Shown here: positions 1-9,166 of the stretch, one piece after another
Layout of the letters: each line of letters begins with the position of its first letter
Numbering within the stretch: the first letter of the stretch is position 1
Origin: Aliirhizobium wenxiniae
GTDB lineage: Bacteria; Pseudomonadota; Alphaproteobacteria; Rhizobiales; Rhizobiaceae
Assembly: GCF_014201355.1 (NCBI RefSeq)
Contig: NZ_JACHEG010000002.1
Coordinates: 248,001-312,000 of the forward strand
Length of the DNA stretch: 64,000 nt
Reading direction: 5' to 3'
The notes under the pieces: generated by a model
Seen by the model: only the letters and a program-made list of their open reading frames with translations
Told to the model about the DNA's origin: nothing
Database searches by the model: none
Translations under genes and position numbers: made by a program

Positions 1-318
1 GCGGACAACGGCACCGGAGACAACAGAAGCGCCAATATTGTGCGACAATGCGTAGGTGGTGAACGAGCAGACGGTGATGAAAAACCAGTCGATCTTGCGC
101 CCGAGATGCATCAAGGCGATTCGGTCGTAACCGGCCAAGGCCCAGTAGGCGACGAGGCTTGAAGCCGCGGCAAGACACCAGTGTGTCTTGGGAATAGCGG
201 CAAGACTTACCCACAGATCATCGAGAGAAAGCCCCCTCAATTCCTTGTAGAGAAGCCACGCCGAAAGCGCTATCGTCAGGCCGCCCACGGCAGGCCACAG
301 GTATTTCTTGAATGTCAT
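1..318 (-). CDS. LPG synthase TM-type (UPF0104/YbhN-like) membrane protein, N-terminal part
   Basis: Reading the minus strand from the ATG at 318 gives 106 codons with no stop, so the gene runs off the left edge of the window. The translation starts MTFKKYLWPAVGGLTIALSA and shows a first membrane segment, a short soluble stretch, then further hydrophobic segments, with a motif near residues 92-105 (YALSHNIGASVVSG). That motif is typical of the lysylphosphatidylglycerol synthase transmembrane/UPF0104 superfamily, which includes the flippase half of MprF/LpiA and stand-alone YbhN proteins. Whether a C-terminal aminoacyl-transferase domain follows cannot be seen, so lipid modification versus membrane-only function is undecided. 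Confidence 0.7.
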   Translation of the reverse strand, partial: MTFKKYLWPAVGGLTIALSAWLLYKELRGLSLDDLWVSLAAIPKTHWCLAAASSLVAYWALAGYDRIALMHLGRKIDWFFITVCSFTTYALSHNIGASVVSGAVVR

Positions 319-452
319 TCAGCTGTTTCGCTCTTTGCTCCCCACCTCGATCACTGCATGCAGCCATCAGCGAATTTACACTCTATTCGCCTGGACACTG
401 AACATTCAACAATTACAACGCTCTCGTGTTCCAATGGTGAGGATTCGTGATC

Positions 453-1151
453 ATGATGAAGAAATCGTCAGCTCTCCGCGAGGTCCTTTTTGCCGCAGCG
501 ATCATGCTCGCAACAGCGGCTTTGACATTGTCCCCGGTCAATGCGCAGGAACGTCGCCAGGATCGAGCCCAGGACCGCGCCGGAAATTTCGACTTCTATG
601 TGCTCTCGCTCTCATGGTCTCCGACCTTCTGCGCCACTGCCAAGGGCGGTCGCAACGACCAGCAATGCGGCATAGACAAACGGTTCCGCTTCGTCGTGCA
701 TGGCCTGTGGCCACAATATGAAAAGGGTTATCCGGACTTTTGCCGAACCTCCGAGCCTGAACGGGTACCGCGTACGGTTGGCGAAAAGATGTTCGACATC
801 ATGCCATCGATGGGACTTGTCGGCCATCAGTGGCGAAAGCACGGTAGCTGCTCCGGGCTGGACCAAGAGACCTATTTCGACAAGGTTCGCCAGGCCTATG
901 AGCGTGTAGAGATTCCTGCCGACCTAACCCACGGCGACCGGCCGCTCAGCCTTTCCGCGGACGAAATCGAGCAAAAGTTCCTCAGCGCCAATCCTGGCAT
1001 GAGCCACCGCGGCATCGCCGCGAGCTGCGAGGGACGCCAGTTGGAAGAAATCCGCATCTGCCTCACCAAGGATCTCGCTTTCCGCGACTGCGCCGAAGTC
1101 GACCGCCGAGGCTGCACGATCAGCCAGATCACCCTTCCGCCAGCACGCTGA
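453..1151 (+). CDS. Secreted ribonuclease T2 family protein
   Basis: RNase T2 enzymes cleave single-stranded RNA through 2',3'-cyclic phosphates, usually outside the cytoplasm. The 232-aa product has a signal peptide ending near VNAQ (about residue 32) and both catalytic blocks: FVVHGLWPQY (CAS I, about residues 80-89) and GHQWRKHGSC (CAS II, about 124-133), which supply the two catalytic histidines plus Glu/Lys-type residues. Several cysteines suggest disulfides and a periplasmic location. A GTG at 447 is in frame, but GAGGA at 439-443 sits at proper distance from the ATG at 453. The GST gene follows after 22 bases and may be co-transcribed. Confidence 0.88.
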   Translation: MMKKSSALREVLFAAAIMLATAALTLSPVNAQERRQDRAQDRAGNFDFYVLSLSWSPTFCATAKGGRNDQQCGIDKRFRFVVHGLWPQYEKGYPDFCRTSEPERVPRTVGEKMFDIMPSMGLVGHQWRKHGSCSGLDQETYFDKVRQAYERVEIPADLTHGDRPLSLSADEIEQKFLSANPGMSHRGIAASCEGRQLEEIRICLTKDLAFRDCAEVDRRGCTISQITLPPAR

Positions 1152-1173
1152 CAAATTTCAAAGAGGAAATCCG

Positions 1174-1770
1174 ATGAAAATTCTTTATTCCCCCGCCTCC
1201 CCTTATTCAGCCAAGTGCCGCATGGCGGCGCGTCATCTCGGTATTGCACTGACCGAGGTGAAGACCGACACAAATTCGGCACCAGCGGAACTGACCGACA
1301 ACAATCCGCTCGGAAAGATCCCCGTCCTGATCCGCGACGGCGAAGCGCCGATCTATGACAGCGTCGCGATCATGCATTTTCTCGACCGTAAGTCGGGCGG
1401 CAAACTTTATCCGAAAAAGGATGAGAAGCGCACCGAAGCGGAAGTGCTCGAGGCGCTGTGCGATGGTGTGATGGACTGCCTTCTTTCGATTGTCTACGAG
1501 CGCCGTTTCCGCGGCGAGGAAAACGCCTATCAGCCGTGGATCGACAAGCAGTGGGCCAAGGTCGTCAAATCACTCGACTACCTGGAAAAGAACCTGCCGA
1601 AGACCGGCAAGAAACTGCATGGCGGCCATTTCGCGCTCGCAGCCATGATCGGTTATCTCGACCTGCGCTTTAACGGCCAATGGGCCGAAGGCCGTCCGGA
1701 ACTTGCTTCCTGGCCGGATATCTTTGCCAAGAAGTTTTACCATTATGCGGAGATGAAGGCAGCGGCGTAA
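1174..1770 (+). CDS. Glutathione S-transferase family protein
   Basis: This 198-aa protein has a thioredoxin-like N-terminal domain (MKILYSPASPYSAKCRMAAR) with the NPLGKIPVL cis-proline loop near residues 44-52, and YDSVAIMHFLD, which matches the glutathione gamma-glutamyl binding turn. An all-helical GST C-terminal domain follows. It presumably conjugates or reduces electrophiles with glutathione in the cytoplasm; the substrate cannot be told from sequence. A Shine-Dalgarno AGAGGAAAT precedes the ATG. It lies 22 bases after the RNase T2 gene and is followed by a clear hairpin terminator at 1811-1834. Confidence 0.9.
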   Translation: MKILYSPASPYSAKCRMAARHLGIALTEVKTDTNSAPAELTDNNPLGKIPVLIRDGEAPIYDSVAIMHFLDRKSGGKLYPKKDEKRTEAEVLEALCDGVMDCLLSIVYERRFRGEENAYQPWIDKQWAKVVKSLDYLEKNLPKTGKKLHGGHFALAAMIGYLDLRFNGQWAEGRPELASWPDIFAKKFYHYAEMKAAA

Positions 1771-1810
1771 ATCTACCCGGACATTTCATGTCAGCCTGTT
1801 CGAACCAATC

Positions 1811-1834
1811 AAGGGGCCGGTTCAGGCCCCTTTT
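1811..1834 (+). terminator. Rho-independent terminator after the GST gene
   Basis: AAGGGGCC, loop GGTTCA, then GGCCCCTTTT form a short GC stem followed by T residues, 40 bases downstream of the GST stop codon. Confidence 0.8.
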
Positions 1835-1932
1835 AAATTTTCACCGCCTCGCCGGTCGATAACGACCGAATATTCTTGCCATCACGGGCAATCGGATCGA
1901 GAACATATCATCCAAAAATCAGGGAGGTGACG

Positions 1933-2061
1933 ATGGCCAAAGGTCAGGTTCGCAGCAACAAAGAAGTTCGGAAACCCAAGAAGGACAAGGGCGCTGAGAA
2001 AGTCGCGAAAACGCCCGGTTCGCAGGTGAAAAATTCCGAAAGCTCAATCACCAAGAAGTAA
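1933..2061 (+). CDS. Small basic conserved protein, 42 aa
   Basis: A strong Shine-Dalgarno (AGGGAGGTGA, 1921-1930) sits two bases before this ATG, which argues strongly for translation. The product is 42 residues, highly basic and hydrophilic (MAKGQVRSNKEVRKPKKDKG and a C-terminal SITKK), with no membrane segment. Similar short lysine-rich proteins are common in Rhizobiales as hypothetical proteins; no function is known to me. Composition allows binding to nucleic acid or ribosomes, but that is only inference. The longer in-frame start at 1876 has no ribosome binding site. A stem-loop lies at 2066-2090 just after the stop. Confidence 0.75.
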   Translation: MAKGQVRSNKEVRKPKKDKGAEKVAKTPGSQVKNSESSITKK

Positions 2062-2065
2062 CTCA

Positions 2066-2090
2066 CGCCGCTGGGCGGAAGCCCGCGGCG
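2066..2090 (+). terminator. GC-rich stem-loop after the 42-aa gene
   Basis: CGCCGC plus GGGC pair with GCCC plus GCGGCG around a GGAA loop, with one bulged T, five bases after the stop. There is no clear T run, so terminator function is likely but unproven. The rest of the gap up to 2333 shows no gene. Confidence 0.45.
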
Positions 2091-2333
2091 GTTGGGGTGG
2101 TGGCCGGATCTGGCAAGATGACGAAAAAGCCTTTCCGGCCGGTACCGCATAAATTTTCTGTCGAGCGAAGCAGGAGAACTCGCTCCTGTAGGCCTAATCC
2201 GGCTGGCTACGCTCCCAACCCCTGGCAGAGTTAGACTTTCTTCCTAGTCGGCCAAACGGCTGAATAGCTTGCCCTACCCCGCTCGTCCGCTACCATGAGA
2301 CGAACGGCGGGAGGCCGTGATGGAGGAAATCAT

Positions 2334-3323
2334 ATGACGATCACTCGATTGACGCGGCGCGCCGCGCTTGTTCTTGCCGGCTCTGCCCTGTCGGCTTTGT
2401 CTCTCGGCCAGCCGGCGGCGGCGCAGACATTTCCCGACCGGACGATCACGCTGGTCGTGCCTTTTGCCGCCGGCGGCTCGACGGACGTGGTCGGTCGCGT
2501 CGTTGCGCAGAAGATGGGCGATATCCTCGGCCAGCAGGTCGTGGTGGAAAACGTTGCCGGCGCAGGTGGCAATCTCGGTGCCGACCGCGTGGCCCGCGCA
2601 GACCCGGATGGCTATACGATCCTCATGGGCACCGTCGCAACACACGCACTCAACCCATTGATCCTGAAGCAAAAGCCGTACGATCCGGAAAAGGATTTCT
2701 CACCGGTTTCGCTGCTCGTGGTGGTACCGAACGTGCTGGTCGTCAACCCGAAGCTCGAAGTCAATTCCGTGGCAGAACTGATCGAGCTGCTGAAAAAGGA
2801 ACCGGACAAATATTCCTATGCATCGTCGGGCAACGGCACGCCGCTGCATCTCTCCGGTGAACTGTTCAACAGCATGGCGGGTGTGAAGATGCAGCACGTG
2901 CCTTATAAAGGCGCCGGCCCTGCGCTCAACGACCTTCTCGGCAACCAGATCTCGATCATGTTCGACAACCTCCCCTCGTCCTCCAGCCATATCAAGGGCG
3001 GGACGCTGAAAGCGCTCGGCATCACGACGAAGGAACGCGCGCCCTCCTTCCCTGACGTGCCGACCGTGGCCGAGACCGTGCCGGGTTATGAGACTTATAC
3101 CTGGAACGCCCTGTTCGCCCCCGCTGGCACGCCTCCGGAGGTGGTCGCAAAGCTAAACGAAGCCGCCAATACGGCGCTTAAGGATCCAGCCGTCGCCGGT
3201 CGGATGAAGGACTTTTCCGCAACGATCGTCGGCTCCACACCGGAAGAACTCGGCAAGCATGTGACCGCCGAACTCGCCAAATGGAGCCCGGTCGTCAAGG
3301 CCGCCAATATCCAGATGGACTGA
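2334..3323 (+). CDS. Tripartite tricarboxylate transporter substrate-binding protein (Bug/TctC family)
   Basis: The 329-aa product has a twin-arginine-like/Sec signal (TRRAALVLAGSALSALSLG, cleavage near AAAQ) and the Bug-family start FPDRTITLVVPFAAGGSTD, followed by NVAGAGGNLGADRVARADPDGYT. This is the conserved ligand-cradle region of TctC-like periplasmic proteins that bind carboxylates or related small acids. Such proteins normally deliver substrate to TctA/TctB membrane subunits, but neither is adjacent, so it is an orphan receptor here. The ATG at 2334 is preceded by GGAGG (2322-2326); upstream in-frame starts lack this. It converges on the barrel gene with a shared terminator. Confidence 0.9.
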   Translation: MTITRLTRRAALVLAGSALSALSLGQPAAAQTFPDRTITLVVPFAAGGSTDVVGRVVAQKMGDILGQQVVVENVAGAGGNLGADRVARADPDGYTILMGTVATHALNPLILKQKPYDPEKDFSPVSLLVVVPNVLVVNPKLEVNSVAELIELLKKEPDKYSYASSGNGTPLHLSGELFNSMAGVKMQHVPYKGAGPALNDLLGNQISIMFDNLPSSSSHIKGGTLKALGITTKERAPSFPDVPTVAETVPGYETYTWNALFAPAGTPPEVVAKLNEAANTALKDPAVAGRMKDFSATIVGSTPEELGKHVTAELAKWSPVVKAANIQMD

Positions 3324-3341
3324 AGATTTTCACATACAAAA

Positions 3342-3369
3342 AAGCCCGCGGCATTCACGCCGCGGGCTT
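3342..3369. terminator. Hairpin terminator between convergent genes
   Basis: An 11-bp perfect stem (AAGCCCGCGGC / GCCGCGGGCTT) around a six-base loop. The A run on its left gives a T run on the minus strand, so it best terminates the barrel gene but can also stop the Bug gene. Confidence 0.8.
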
Positions 3370-3397
3370 CCCCAGCCTGTTTAGGCTAAAGGGCTGA

Positions 3398-4036
3398 TTA
3401 GAACTTCACGCCGATACCGACCTTGACGCTGTGGTCGTCATAGCCCTTCGAGAAGGAGCCGCTATCGAGATTGTAGTCCTTGGAACCGTAGTCGGTGTAA
3501 CGGTATTCGAGACGGGCCGTGATGTTGCTGGTGACGAAGGCTTCAGCACCTGCACCGACCGTGTAACCAACGGCAGTCTTGCTTTCCGACGAGGTTGCGT
3601 CAGACAGCTTGTTGTCCTGGATGGCAACACCGGCCGTACCGTAGATCAGGAAGGGGTTCATGTCGTAACCGACGCGACCACGCAGCGAGCCGTTCCAGCC
3701 AGCCTTGCCTTCGAGATCAGGATAGGTGCCGTCCTTTTCGCCGTTGTAGGCGACATCGCCTTCAACACCGTAGACGATCTGGCCGCTCTGCCAGTTGTAA
3801 CCGGTGTAGAGACCGCCACCAAGCTTGCCATCACGATCACCAGCGCCGAAACGGCCCCAGTCGTAAGCACCGGTTGCACCGAGGTAGTAACCCTGCCAGT
3901 TGCCAACAGCCGGAGCAGGTTCTTCAACGGCGACCGGCGCCTGCGGGATCTGGTCTACAGCGTCAGCAGCATTGGCCGCGGAAATTGCGATAAAGCTTGC
4001 AGCCGAAGCCATCAGAGTTGCGATGAGAATACGCAT
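3398..4036 (-). CDS. Omp25/RopB-type outer-membrane beta-barrel protein
   Basis: The 212-aa product has a signal peptide (MRILIATLMASAASFIAISA, cleavage after ANAA) and then a small eight-stranded barrel of the Omp25/RopB/porin-like family: NWQGYYLGATGAYDWGRFG near residues 46-64, repeated glycine/aromatic strands, LEYRYTDYGSKDY and a C-terminal aromatic strand ending VKVGIGVKF (terminal Phe, the Bam recognition signal). These proteins are abundant outer-membrane structural components in Rhizobiales. A GGAGAAAA ribosome binding site precedes the ATG. It is monocistronic, with a long AT-rich upstream region and a strong terminator. Confidence 0.92.
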   Translation of the reverse strand: MRILIATLMASAASFIAISAANAADAVDQIPQAPVAVEEPAPAVGNWQGYYLGATGAYDWGRFGAGDRDGKLGGGLYTGYNWQSGQIVYGVEGDVAYNGEKDGTYPDLEGKAGWNGSLRGRVGYDMNPFLIYGTAGVAIQDNKLSDATSSESKTAVGYTVGAGAEAFVTSNITARLEYRYTDYGSKDYNLDSGSFSKGYDDHSVKVGIGVKF

Positions 4037-4618
4037 ACATTTTTCTCCTTTTAATGCTGCCGGGAAGGCGTCACATCAACATTGTTGGCGACAGCTTTGT
4101 TCCCTGCTCGCTGAGGAGAAATTTGGAATGCAATTGAGGAAATGAGAGAGCCGAATTGTGAATTGTTTGCGGCAGAAAGAAGGCTAAATCTTGATGTTGC
4201 ATCGCCGCAACATGTATTTCATTAACCCTAATACAATACTAATTCGATGATTAACTTATTTACATTTCTTTCTTATTTCTTAACAGGTCAAAATATCCAA
4301 GTCAATACACGCGAAATCTGATGACAATCATCAAGCCGCACCAAAGATGCGCTTATTGTTCGAGTTTAGATCAAACAGATCGCATCTCGGCTCCTCCCGT
4401 TTATGCTTCGAAATACCTGTCTATGCATGCCGCTGCCGACCTCACACCGGCACGACCGTCTGAATGCCGCCGCATTTCGTCAACGGCCTCGATTGAGGCG
4501 CAACAACCGCGCCTGCTTCCAAACCGCCTCACTGGACACTATCTGTGAAAGCAGAAATCGACTTCGATTCGAGATATGGCGAGCCCGGCGCCTAAGCGCG
4601 ACGTGGCGGAGATATGGA
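4037..4618. promoter_or_regulatory. Long AT-rich intergenic region between the barrel gene and uvrC
   Basis: No convincing gene lies in these 582 bases. The stretch 4100-4320 is much richer in A and T than the surroundings and should hold the promoter of the barrel gene. A perfect inverted repeat ATGTTGC-atcgcc-GCAACAT lies at 4194-4213 and could be an operator. The part from 4403 is open in the uvrC frame but lacks a start signal and family similarity. Confidence 0.5.
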
Positions 4619-6679
4619 ATGAACGACAAGAAGCTGCCGGATGGCGGCGTTCTCTATGACGAGATCGATGATGACGAGGATGACGCAGCGGCGCCGGATA
4701 CGGCTGCCGACGCCGTTACCGCCTCGATCGACTGGAACGAGGCGGTAAAAAACGAAAGCGGCCTCAAGGGCGCCGATCTGATCGCCGAATTCGTCAAACA
4801 TCTGCCGAACGCGCCGGGCGTCTATCGCATGTTTAATGAGGCCGGCGACGTCATGTATGTCGGCAAGGCGCGCAGCCTGAAGAAACGCGTCGGCAATTAT
4901 GCGCAAGGAAGGCTGCATTCAAACCGCCTCACCCGCATGGTGCGCGAGACGACGCATATGGAATTCGTCACGACGCGGACGGAAACCGAAGCGCTGCTTC
5001 TCGAAGCCAATCTGATCAAGCGGCTGCGCCCTCGCTTCAATGTGCTTTTGCGCGACGACAAGTCGTTTCCCTATATTCTGATCAGCGGCGATCACCGCGC
5101 TCCTGCTCTATTGAAGCATCGCGGCGCGCGGGCACGCACAGGCCAGTATTTCGGGCCATTCGCCTCGGCCTCCGCCGTCGGCCGCACTATCAATTCATTG
5201 CAGCGCGCATTCCTGCTGCGCACCTGCACCGACAGCGTGTTCGAGACGCGCACGCGGCCCTGTCTTCTTTATCAAATCAAACGCTGTTCCGGCCCCTGCA
5301 CGCATGAAATCAGCGATGCGGGCTATGCCGATCTGGTAAAAGAGGCCTCCGACTTTTTGTCGGGCCGCAGCCAGAATGTGAAGAACACGATCGCTGCCCA
5401 GATGCAGGAGGCTTCGGAAGATCTCGATTTCGAGCGTGCTGCAGTCTATCGCGATCGCCTTGCGGCGCTTTCGCATGTCCAGAGCCATCAGGGCATCAAC
5501 CCGGCCGGCGTCGAGGAAGCGGATATCTTCGCCATCCATCACGAGGGCGGACTGACCTGTATCCAGGTCTTCTTCTTCCGCACCGGCCAGAACTGGGGTA
5601 ACCGCGCCTATTTCCCCAAGGCAGATCCGCAAATGACGGCAGCCGAAGTGCTGAACGCGTTCCTTGCGCAGTTCTACGACGACAAGCCGATCCCGAAACA
5701 GATCCTGCTTTCCGAAACGGTAGAGGAACAGGATTTGCTGGCGCTCGCCTTTTCCGAAAAGGCAGGACACAAGGTGGCGATCCTAGTGCCCCAGCGGGGC
5801 GAAAAGCGCGATCTCGTCGATCACGTTCTCGCCAATGCCCGCGAAGCGCATGGCCGCAAGCAGGCCGAGACCTCCTCGCAGGCGCGCCTGCTCAAGGGAT
5901 TGGCCGAGACCTTTGCGCTCCCTTACGTGCCGCGGCGTATCGAGATCTACGACAACTCGCATATCATGGGCACCAATGCCGTCGGCGGCATGGTCGTGGC
6001 GGGGCCGGAAGGTTTCGTGAAGGGCCAGTATCGCAAGTTCAACATCAAATCGACCGACATCACGCCGGGCGACGATTTTGGCATGATGAAGGAAGTGATG
6101 ACGCGGCGCTTCTCCCGCCTGATCAAGGAAGAAGGCATTCCCAACCGCAGCATTTCAGCCGCCACGGCAAGCGAAGCCGAAACCAGCTCCGACGACATCA
6201 ATGACGCCTCTTTCCCGGCATGGCCCGACGTGATCCTGATCGACGGCGGCCAGGGGCAGATGACGGCCGTTCGCGCCATTCTCGACGAACTCGGCATTCG
6301 CGATGTCGTGACCGCGATCGGCGTCGCCAAAGGCGTCGACCGTGATGCCGGCCGCGAGCGGTTCTTTGCCGATGGCAAAAGCGACTTTTCGCTGCCACCG
6401 CGCGATCCGGTTCTCTATTTCATCCAGCGCATGCGCGACGAGGCCCACAGGTTTGCGATCGGTTCTCACCGAGCACGCCGCAAGAAAGAGATGATAAAGA
6501 ACCCGCTGGACGAGATTTCCGGCATCGGACCGGGCAGAAAACGCAAACTCCTGCAGCATTTCGGCACGGCCAAAGCGGTATCGCGCGCGGGCCTCAACGA
6601 TCTCATGGCAGTCGAAGGCATTTCGGAGGCTGTGGCAAAGCAGGTGTATAACCATTTTCATGAAACCCGGCCGGGTTGA
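4619..6679 (+). CDS. uvrC: Excinuclease ABC subunit C
   Basis: UvrC makes both incisions around bulky DNA lesions after UvrAB handover. The 686-aa protein has an acidic N-terminal extension, a GIY-YIG nuclease domain ([10 protein letters not shown] ... [13 protein letters not shown], about residues 60-90), a UVR helix-turn ([19 protein letters not shown]), the RNase H-like second nuclease ([30 protein letters not shown]) and C-terminal HhH motifs ([17 protein letters not shown]). A serine/acidic insertion (near residue 510) splits the second nuclease domain and looks lineage-specific. The ATG at 4619 follows GGCGGAGAT and starts [10 protein letters not shown]; the upstream open frame from 4403 was discarded. 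Confidence 0.96.
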   Translation: MNDKKLPDGGVLYDEIDDDEDDAAAPDTAADAVTASIDWNEAVKNESGLKGADLIAEFVKHLPNAPGVYRMFNEAGDVMYVGKARSLKKRVGNYAQGRLHSNRLTRMVRETTHMEFVTTRTETEALLLEANLIKRLRPRFNVLLRDDKSFPYILISGDHRAPALLKHRGARARTGQYFGPFASASAVGRTINSLQRAFLLRTCTDSVFETRTRPCLLYQIKRCSGPCTHEISDAGYADLVKEASDFLSGRSQNVKNTIAAQMQEASEDLDFERAAVYRDRLAALSHVQSHQGINPAGVEEADIFAIHHEGGLTCIQVFFFRTGQNWGNRAYFPKADPQMTAAEVLNAFLAQFYDDKPIPKQILLSETVEEQDLLALAFSEKAGHKVAILVPQRGEKRDLVDHVLANAREAHGRKQAETSSQARLLKGLAETFALPYVPRRIEIYDNSHIMGTNAVGGMVVAGPEGFVKGQYRKFNIKSTDITPGDDFGMMKEVMTRRFSRLIKEEGIPNRSISAATASEAETSSDDINDASFPAWPDVILIDGGQGQMTAVRAILDELGIRDVVTAIGVAKGVDRDAGRERFFADGKSDFSLPPRDPVLYFIQRMRDEAHRFAIGSHRARRKKEMIKNPLDEISGIGPGRKRKLLQHFGTAKAVSRAGLNDLMAVEGISEAVAKQVYNHFHETRPG

Positions 6680-6690
6680 ACACACCGGAT

Positions 6691-6787
6691 TGCCCCTCAT
6701 CCGCCTGACGGCACCTTCTCCCCGCTAGCGTGGAGAAGGGCAAATCCCCTCGCCCCGTTTACGGAGAGAGGGTTACGGTGAGGAGCA
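6691..6787. repeat. RIME-like intergenic mosaic repeat
   Basis: The stretch opens TGCCCCTCATCCGCCTGACG and closes GGTTACGGTGAGGAGCA, with an internal hairpin (CCTTCTCCCC ... GGAGAAGG). It is the wording of the Rhizobium-specific intergenic mosaic elements scattered through Rhizobiaceae chromosomes. It lies between uvrC and pgsA. Confidence 0.7.
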
Positions 6788-6905
6788 GATCTCGCTGGGA
6801 CGAATTGATCGCCTGTCACAATCGTCTGTAAAAAAGCCGCGAAACCGGTTGACGCTTGGCCTTCGACGCATCAACTAGGGGACAACCCGCAAGCATAGGT
6901 ACGAT

Positions 6906-7493
6906 ATGGCTTCCCGCGCATACAATATCCCCAATCTTCTCACCTATGCGCGCATCATTGCCGTGCCGGTGATCGTTCTCTGTTTTTTCGTCGAGGGGAA
7001 GCTCGAAAGCTCTGATACGGCTCGCTGGACGGCACTGTGGCTGTTTGTCATCGCCTCGCTTACCGACTATCTCGACGGCTATCTCGCGCGCATCTGGAAC
7101 CAGACGTCGAATATCGGCCGCATGCTTGATCCGATCGCTGACAAACTACTGGTCGCGTCGGTGCTGCTGCTGATGGCAGCGGACGGGACGATTGCCGGCT
7201 GGTCGCTCTGGGCAGCGATCACCATTCTCTGCCGTGAAATCCTCGTCTCGGGCCTGCGTGAATATCTTGCCGCGCTGAAAGTCTCCGTGCCGGTCACACG
7301 GGTCGCCAAATGGAAGACGACGATCCAGATGGTATCGATCGCCTTCCTGCTCGCCGGTCCAGCCGGCGACAAGGTCGTGCCTTATATAACCGAAATGGGC
7401 ATCGCGCTTCTCTGGGTCGCTGCGATCCTGACTTTCTACACCGGCTATGACTACTTCAAGGCTGGCGTGAAGCATCTGGTGGATGCGGATTGA
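6906..7493 (+). CDS. pgsA: CDP-diacylglycerol-glycerol-3-phosphate 3-phosphatidyltransferase
   Basis: PgsA makes phosphatidylglycerol phosphate from CDP-diacylglycerol and glycerol-3-phosphate at the inner membrane. The 195-aa protein carries the CDP-alcohol phosphatidyltransferase signature D-G-x2-A-R-x8-G-x3-D-x3-D, seen as DYLDGYLARIW followed by GRMLDPIADK at about residues 55-85, plus four to six hydrophobic helices. It starts MASRAYNIPNLLTYARI, typical of the family. It lies between uvrC and the moaD-moaE pair, an arrangement often seen in Rhizobiales. Confidence 0.95.
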   Translation: MASRAYNIPNLLTYARIIAVPVIVLCFFVEGKLESSDTARWTALWLFVIASLTDYLDGYLARIWNQTSNIGRMLDPIADKLLVASVLLLMAADGTIAGWSLWAAITILCREILVSGLREYLAALKVSVPVTRVAKWKTTIQMVSIAFLLAGPAGDKVVPYITEMGIALLWVAAILTFYTGYDYFKAGVKHLVDAD

Positions 7494-7503
7494 GGGCTCT
7501 GGA

Positions 7504-7761
7504 ATGAAGGTCAATCTCATCTATTTCGCCTGGGTCCGCGAACGCATCGGCAAGACCGAGGAAGAGATGGAACTTCCCAAGAGCGTCGTGACCGTTGGCG
7601 ATTTGCTGAGCCATCTGAAAGGCTTGGGCGAAGAATACGAGACCGCGCTTCAATTTCCGGACGTGATCCGCGTGGCGATCAATCAGGAACATGTCGAGCA
7701 TGACGAGGCGATCGCCGGTGCCCGCGAGATTGGCATATTTCCGCCGATGACGGGCGGGTGA
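7504..7761 (+). CDS. moaD: Molybdopterin synthase small subunit
   Basis: MoaD is the ubiquitin-like sulfur carrier which, as C-terminal thiocarboxylate, donates sulfur to precursor Z in molybdenum cofactor synthesis. The 85-aa protein begins MKVNLIYFAWVRERIGKTEE and ends FPPMTGG, where the terminal Gly-Gly is required for adenylation and thiocarboxylation. The start at 7504 is preceded by GAGGG overlapping the pgsA stop; the earlier frame start at 7483 lies inside pgsA. moaE begins four bases after the stop, so the two subunits are translationally linked. Confidence 0.95.
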   Translation: MKVNLIYFAWVRERIGKTEEEMELPKSVVTVGDLLSHLKGLGEEYETALQFPDVIRVAINQEHVEHDEAIAGAREIGIFPPMTGG

Positions 7762-7765
7762 TACG

Positions 7766-8230
7766 GTGAGTGTCCCCTCTCCCACCATCCGCGTGCAGGC
7801 GCATGATTTCGACCTTCAGGCGGAAGTCGATGCCCTGAGTGGCGGCCGCATGGATATCGGCGCCATCGTTTCATTCGTCGGGCTCTGCCGCAGCGAGCAG
7901 GGAGGCCTTTCGGCGCTGGAACTTGAGCATTATCCCGGCATGGCGGAAACGGAGATGAAGCGGATCGCCGATCTTGCGATCGAGCGTTTTTCACTGATGG
8001 GAGCGACGGCCATCCACCGTTATGGCCGGATCGAGCCGGGCCAGAATATCGTGTTGGTCATCGCTGCCGCGCCACACCGGCAGGCCGCCTTCGATGGCGC
8101 CAATTTCATCATGGACTACCTGAAAACCTCGGCCCCCTTCTGGAAGAAGGAACATGCGGCCGACGGCACCGCCGGAGAATGGATCGAAGCCAAAGGCATC
8201 GATGACAAGGCGAAGGACAAGTGGGGCTGA
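7766..8230 (+). CDS. moaE: Molybdopterin synthase catalytic subunit
   Basis: MoaE forms a heterotetramer with MoaD and builds the dithiolene of molybdopterin. The 154-aa product starts at GTG and contains GAIVSFVGLCRSEQG, LELEHYPGMAE, HRYGRIEPGQ and the active-site block FIMDYLKTSAPFWKKE with catalytic lysines near residues 121-127. Length and motif order match the family. It directly follows moaD. Confidence 0.95.
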   Translation: MSVPSPTIRVQAHDFDLQAEVDALSGGRMDIGAIVSFVGLCRSEQGGLSALELEHYPGMAETEMKRIADLAIERFSLMGATAIHRYGRIEPGQNIVLVIAAAPHRQAAFDGANFIMDYLKTSAPFWKKEHAADGTAGEWIEAKGIDDKAKDKWG

Positions 8231-8243
8231 ATATCGCCTCCAG

Positions 8244-9140
8244 TCAGATGGTCACCCGCTCCCGCCGGCTGAGAACCAGCAGCAGAACCAGCCCCGAAAT
8301 GACCGCCAGATCGCGCCAGAAAATCGGCCCGTAACCACTCCATAACGTTTCGGCGACACCGACCAGAGCCGCACCCGCCGCCGATCTGATCGGGTTCCAA
8401 TGCCCGCCGGCAGCAGCGATCAGCACGACTTTCAGACCGAAAAGCAGGCCGGCACCGAAATCCATCGTGCCGTAATAGGAGGTCGCGAGCACGCCGCAGA
8501 CGGATGCATAAAGCGCCGCCAGCGCGTAGGCCGAAACGAAGATTCGTGCCGAACTGACGCCGGACAGTTCGGCCGCAAGAGCATCGTCGGAAACTGCCCG
8601 CCAGCAGCGGCCGAAGCGGCTATGCCTAAGCGTGATGTGGCCGATGACAACCATGACCAGCATCAGCGCCGTATTGATGAGCTGCAGCATCGTCAGCCCA
8701 ACGGAAAAGCCGGCCCCCTGCCAGAAGACGATGCGGCCATCAAGAAAAGGCGGCAACCAAAGTTCGCGCGTATCGGAGGCAAGCCGCGCGCCTTCCATCA
8801 GCACCATCACCAGACCGAGCGAGGCGACGATCATGGCATTCGGCGAGACGGCTGAAAGCGGCCGCATGACGAACCTCCCGATCGCGACGCCTGCCCCTAC
8901 CCCGCCCATCAATCCAACCACCGCACCAAGCGCCAGCGATGCGGGCAGAACAAGCCACAACCGATCCCAACCGATATAGGCAAAGAGGAGATAGACATGG
9001 CCTGAAAAGGCGAAGATCGCGCCATAGGTAATGTCGGCGCGTCGGGTTACGGCAAAGGCGATAGCATAACCGAAAGCCAGCGCCGCGTAGAGCGATGCAA
9101 TCGGCAGAGCATTGGCGATCTGCTGCAGGAAATAGGCCAT
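8244..9140 (-). CDS. Branched-chain amino acid-type ABC transporter permease (LivH family), orphan
   Basis: The 298-aa protein is almost wholly hydrophobic with about eight membrane segments and follows the LivH fold: MAYFLQQIANALPIASLYAA at the start, then ADITYGAIFAFSGH, and a cytoplasmic ABC-contact loop GRCWRAVSDDALAAELSGVS (about residues 195-214). LivH normally works with LivM, LivG/F ATPases and a binding protein, none of which is adjacent, so this is an isolated permease or a remnant. The start MAYFL at 9140 fits the family better than the frame extension to 9224. It diverges from a CGNR regulator gene across a 65-base gap with an inverted repeat. Confidence 0.82.
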   Translation of the reverse strand: MAYFLQQIANALPIASLYAALAFGYAIAFAVTRRADITYGAIFAFSGHVYLLFAYIGWDRLWLVLPASLALGAVVGLMGGVGAGVAIGRFVMRPLSAVSPNAMIVASLGLVMVLMEGARLASDTRELWLPPFLDGRIVFWQGAGFSVGLTMLQLINTALMLVMVVIGHITLRHSRFGRCWRAVSDDALAAELSGVSSARIFVSAYALAALYASVCGVLATSYYGTMDFGAGLLFGLKVVLIAAAGGHWNPIRSAAGAALVGVAETLWSGYGPIFWRDLAVISGLVLLLVLSRRERVTI

Positions 9141-9166
9141 GCGGCGCTCCAATAGGTGAGATCGAA

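Noticed and set aside
4403..4618. N-terminal extension of uvrC
   Set aside because: No ribosome site, low coding character, and [10 protein letters not shown] at 4619 has a proper ribosome site.
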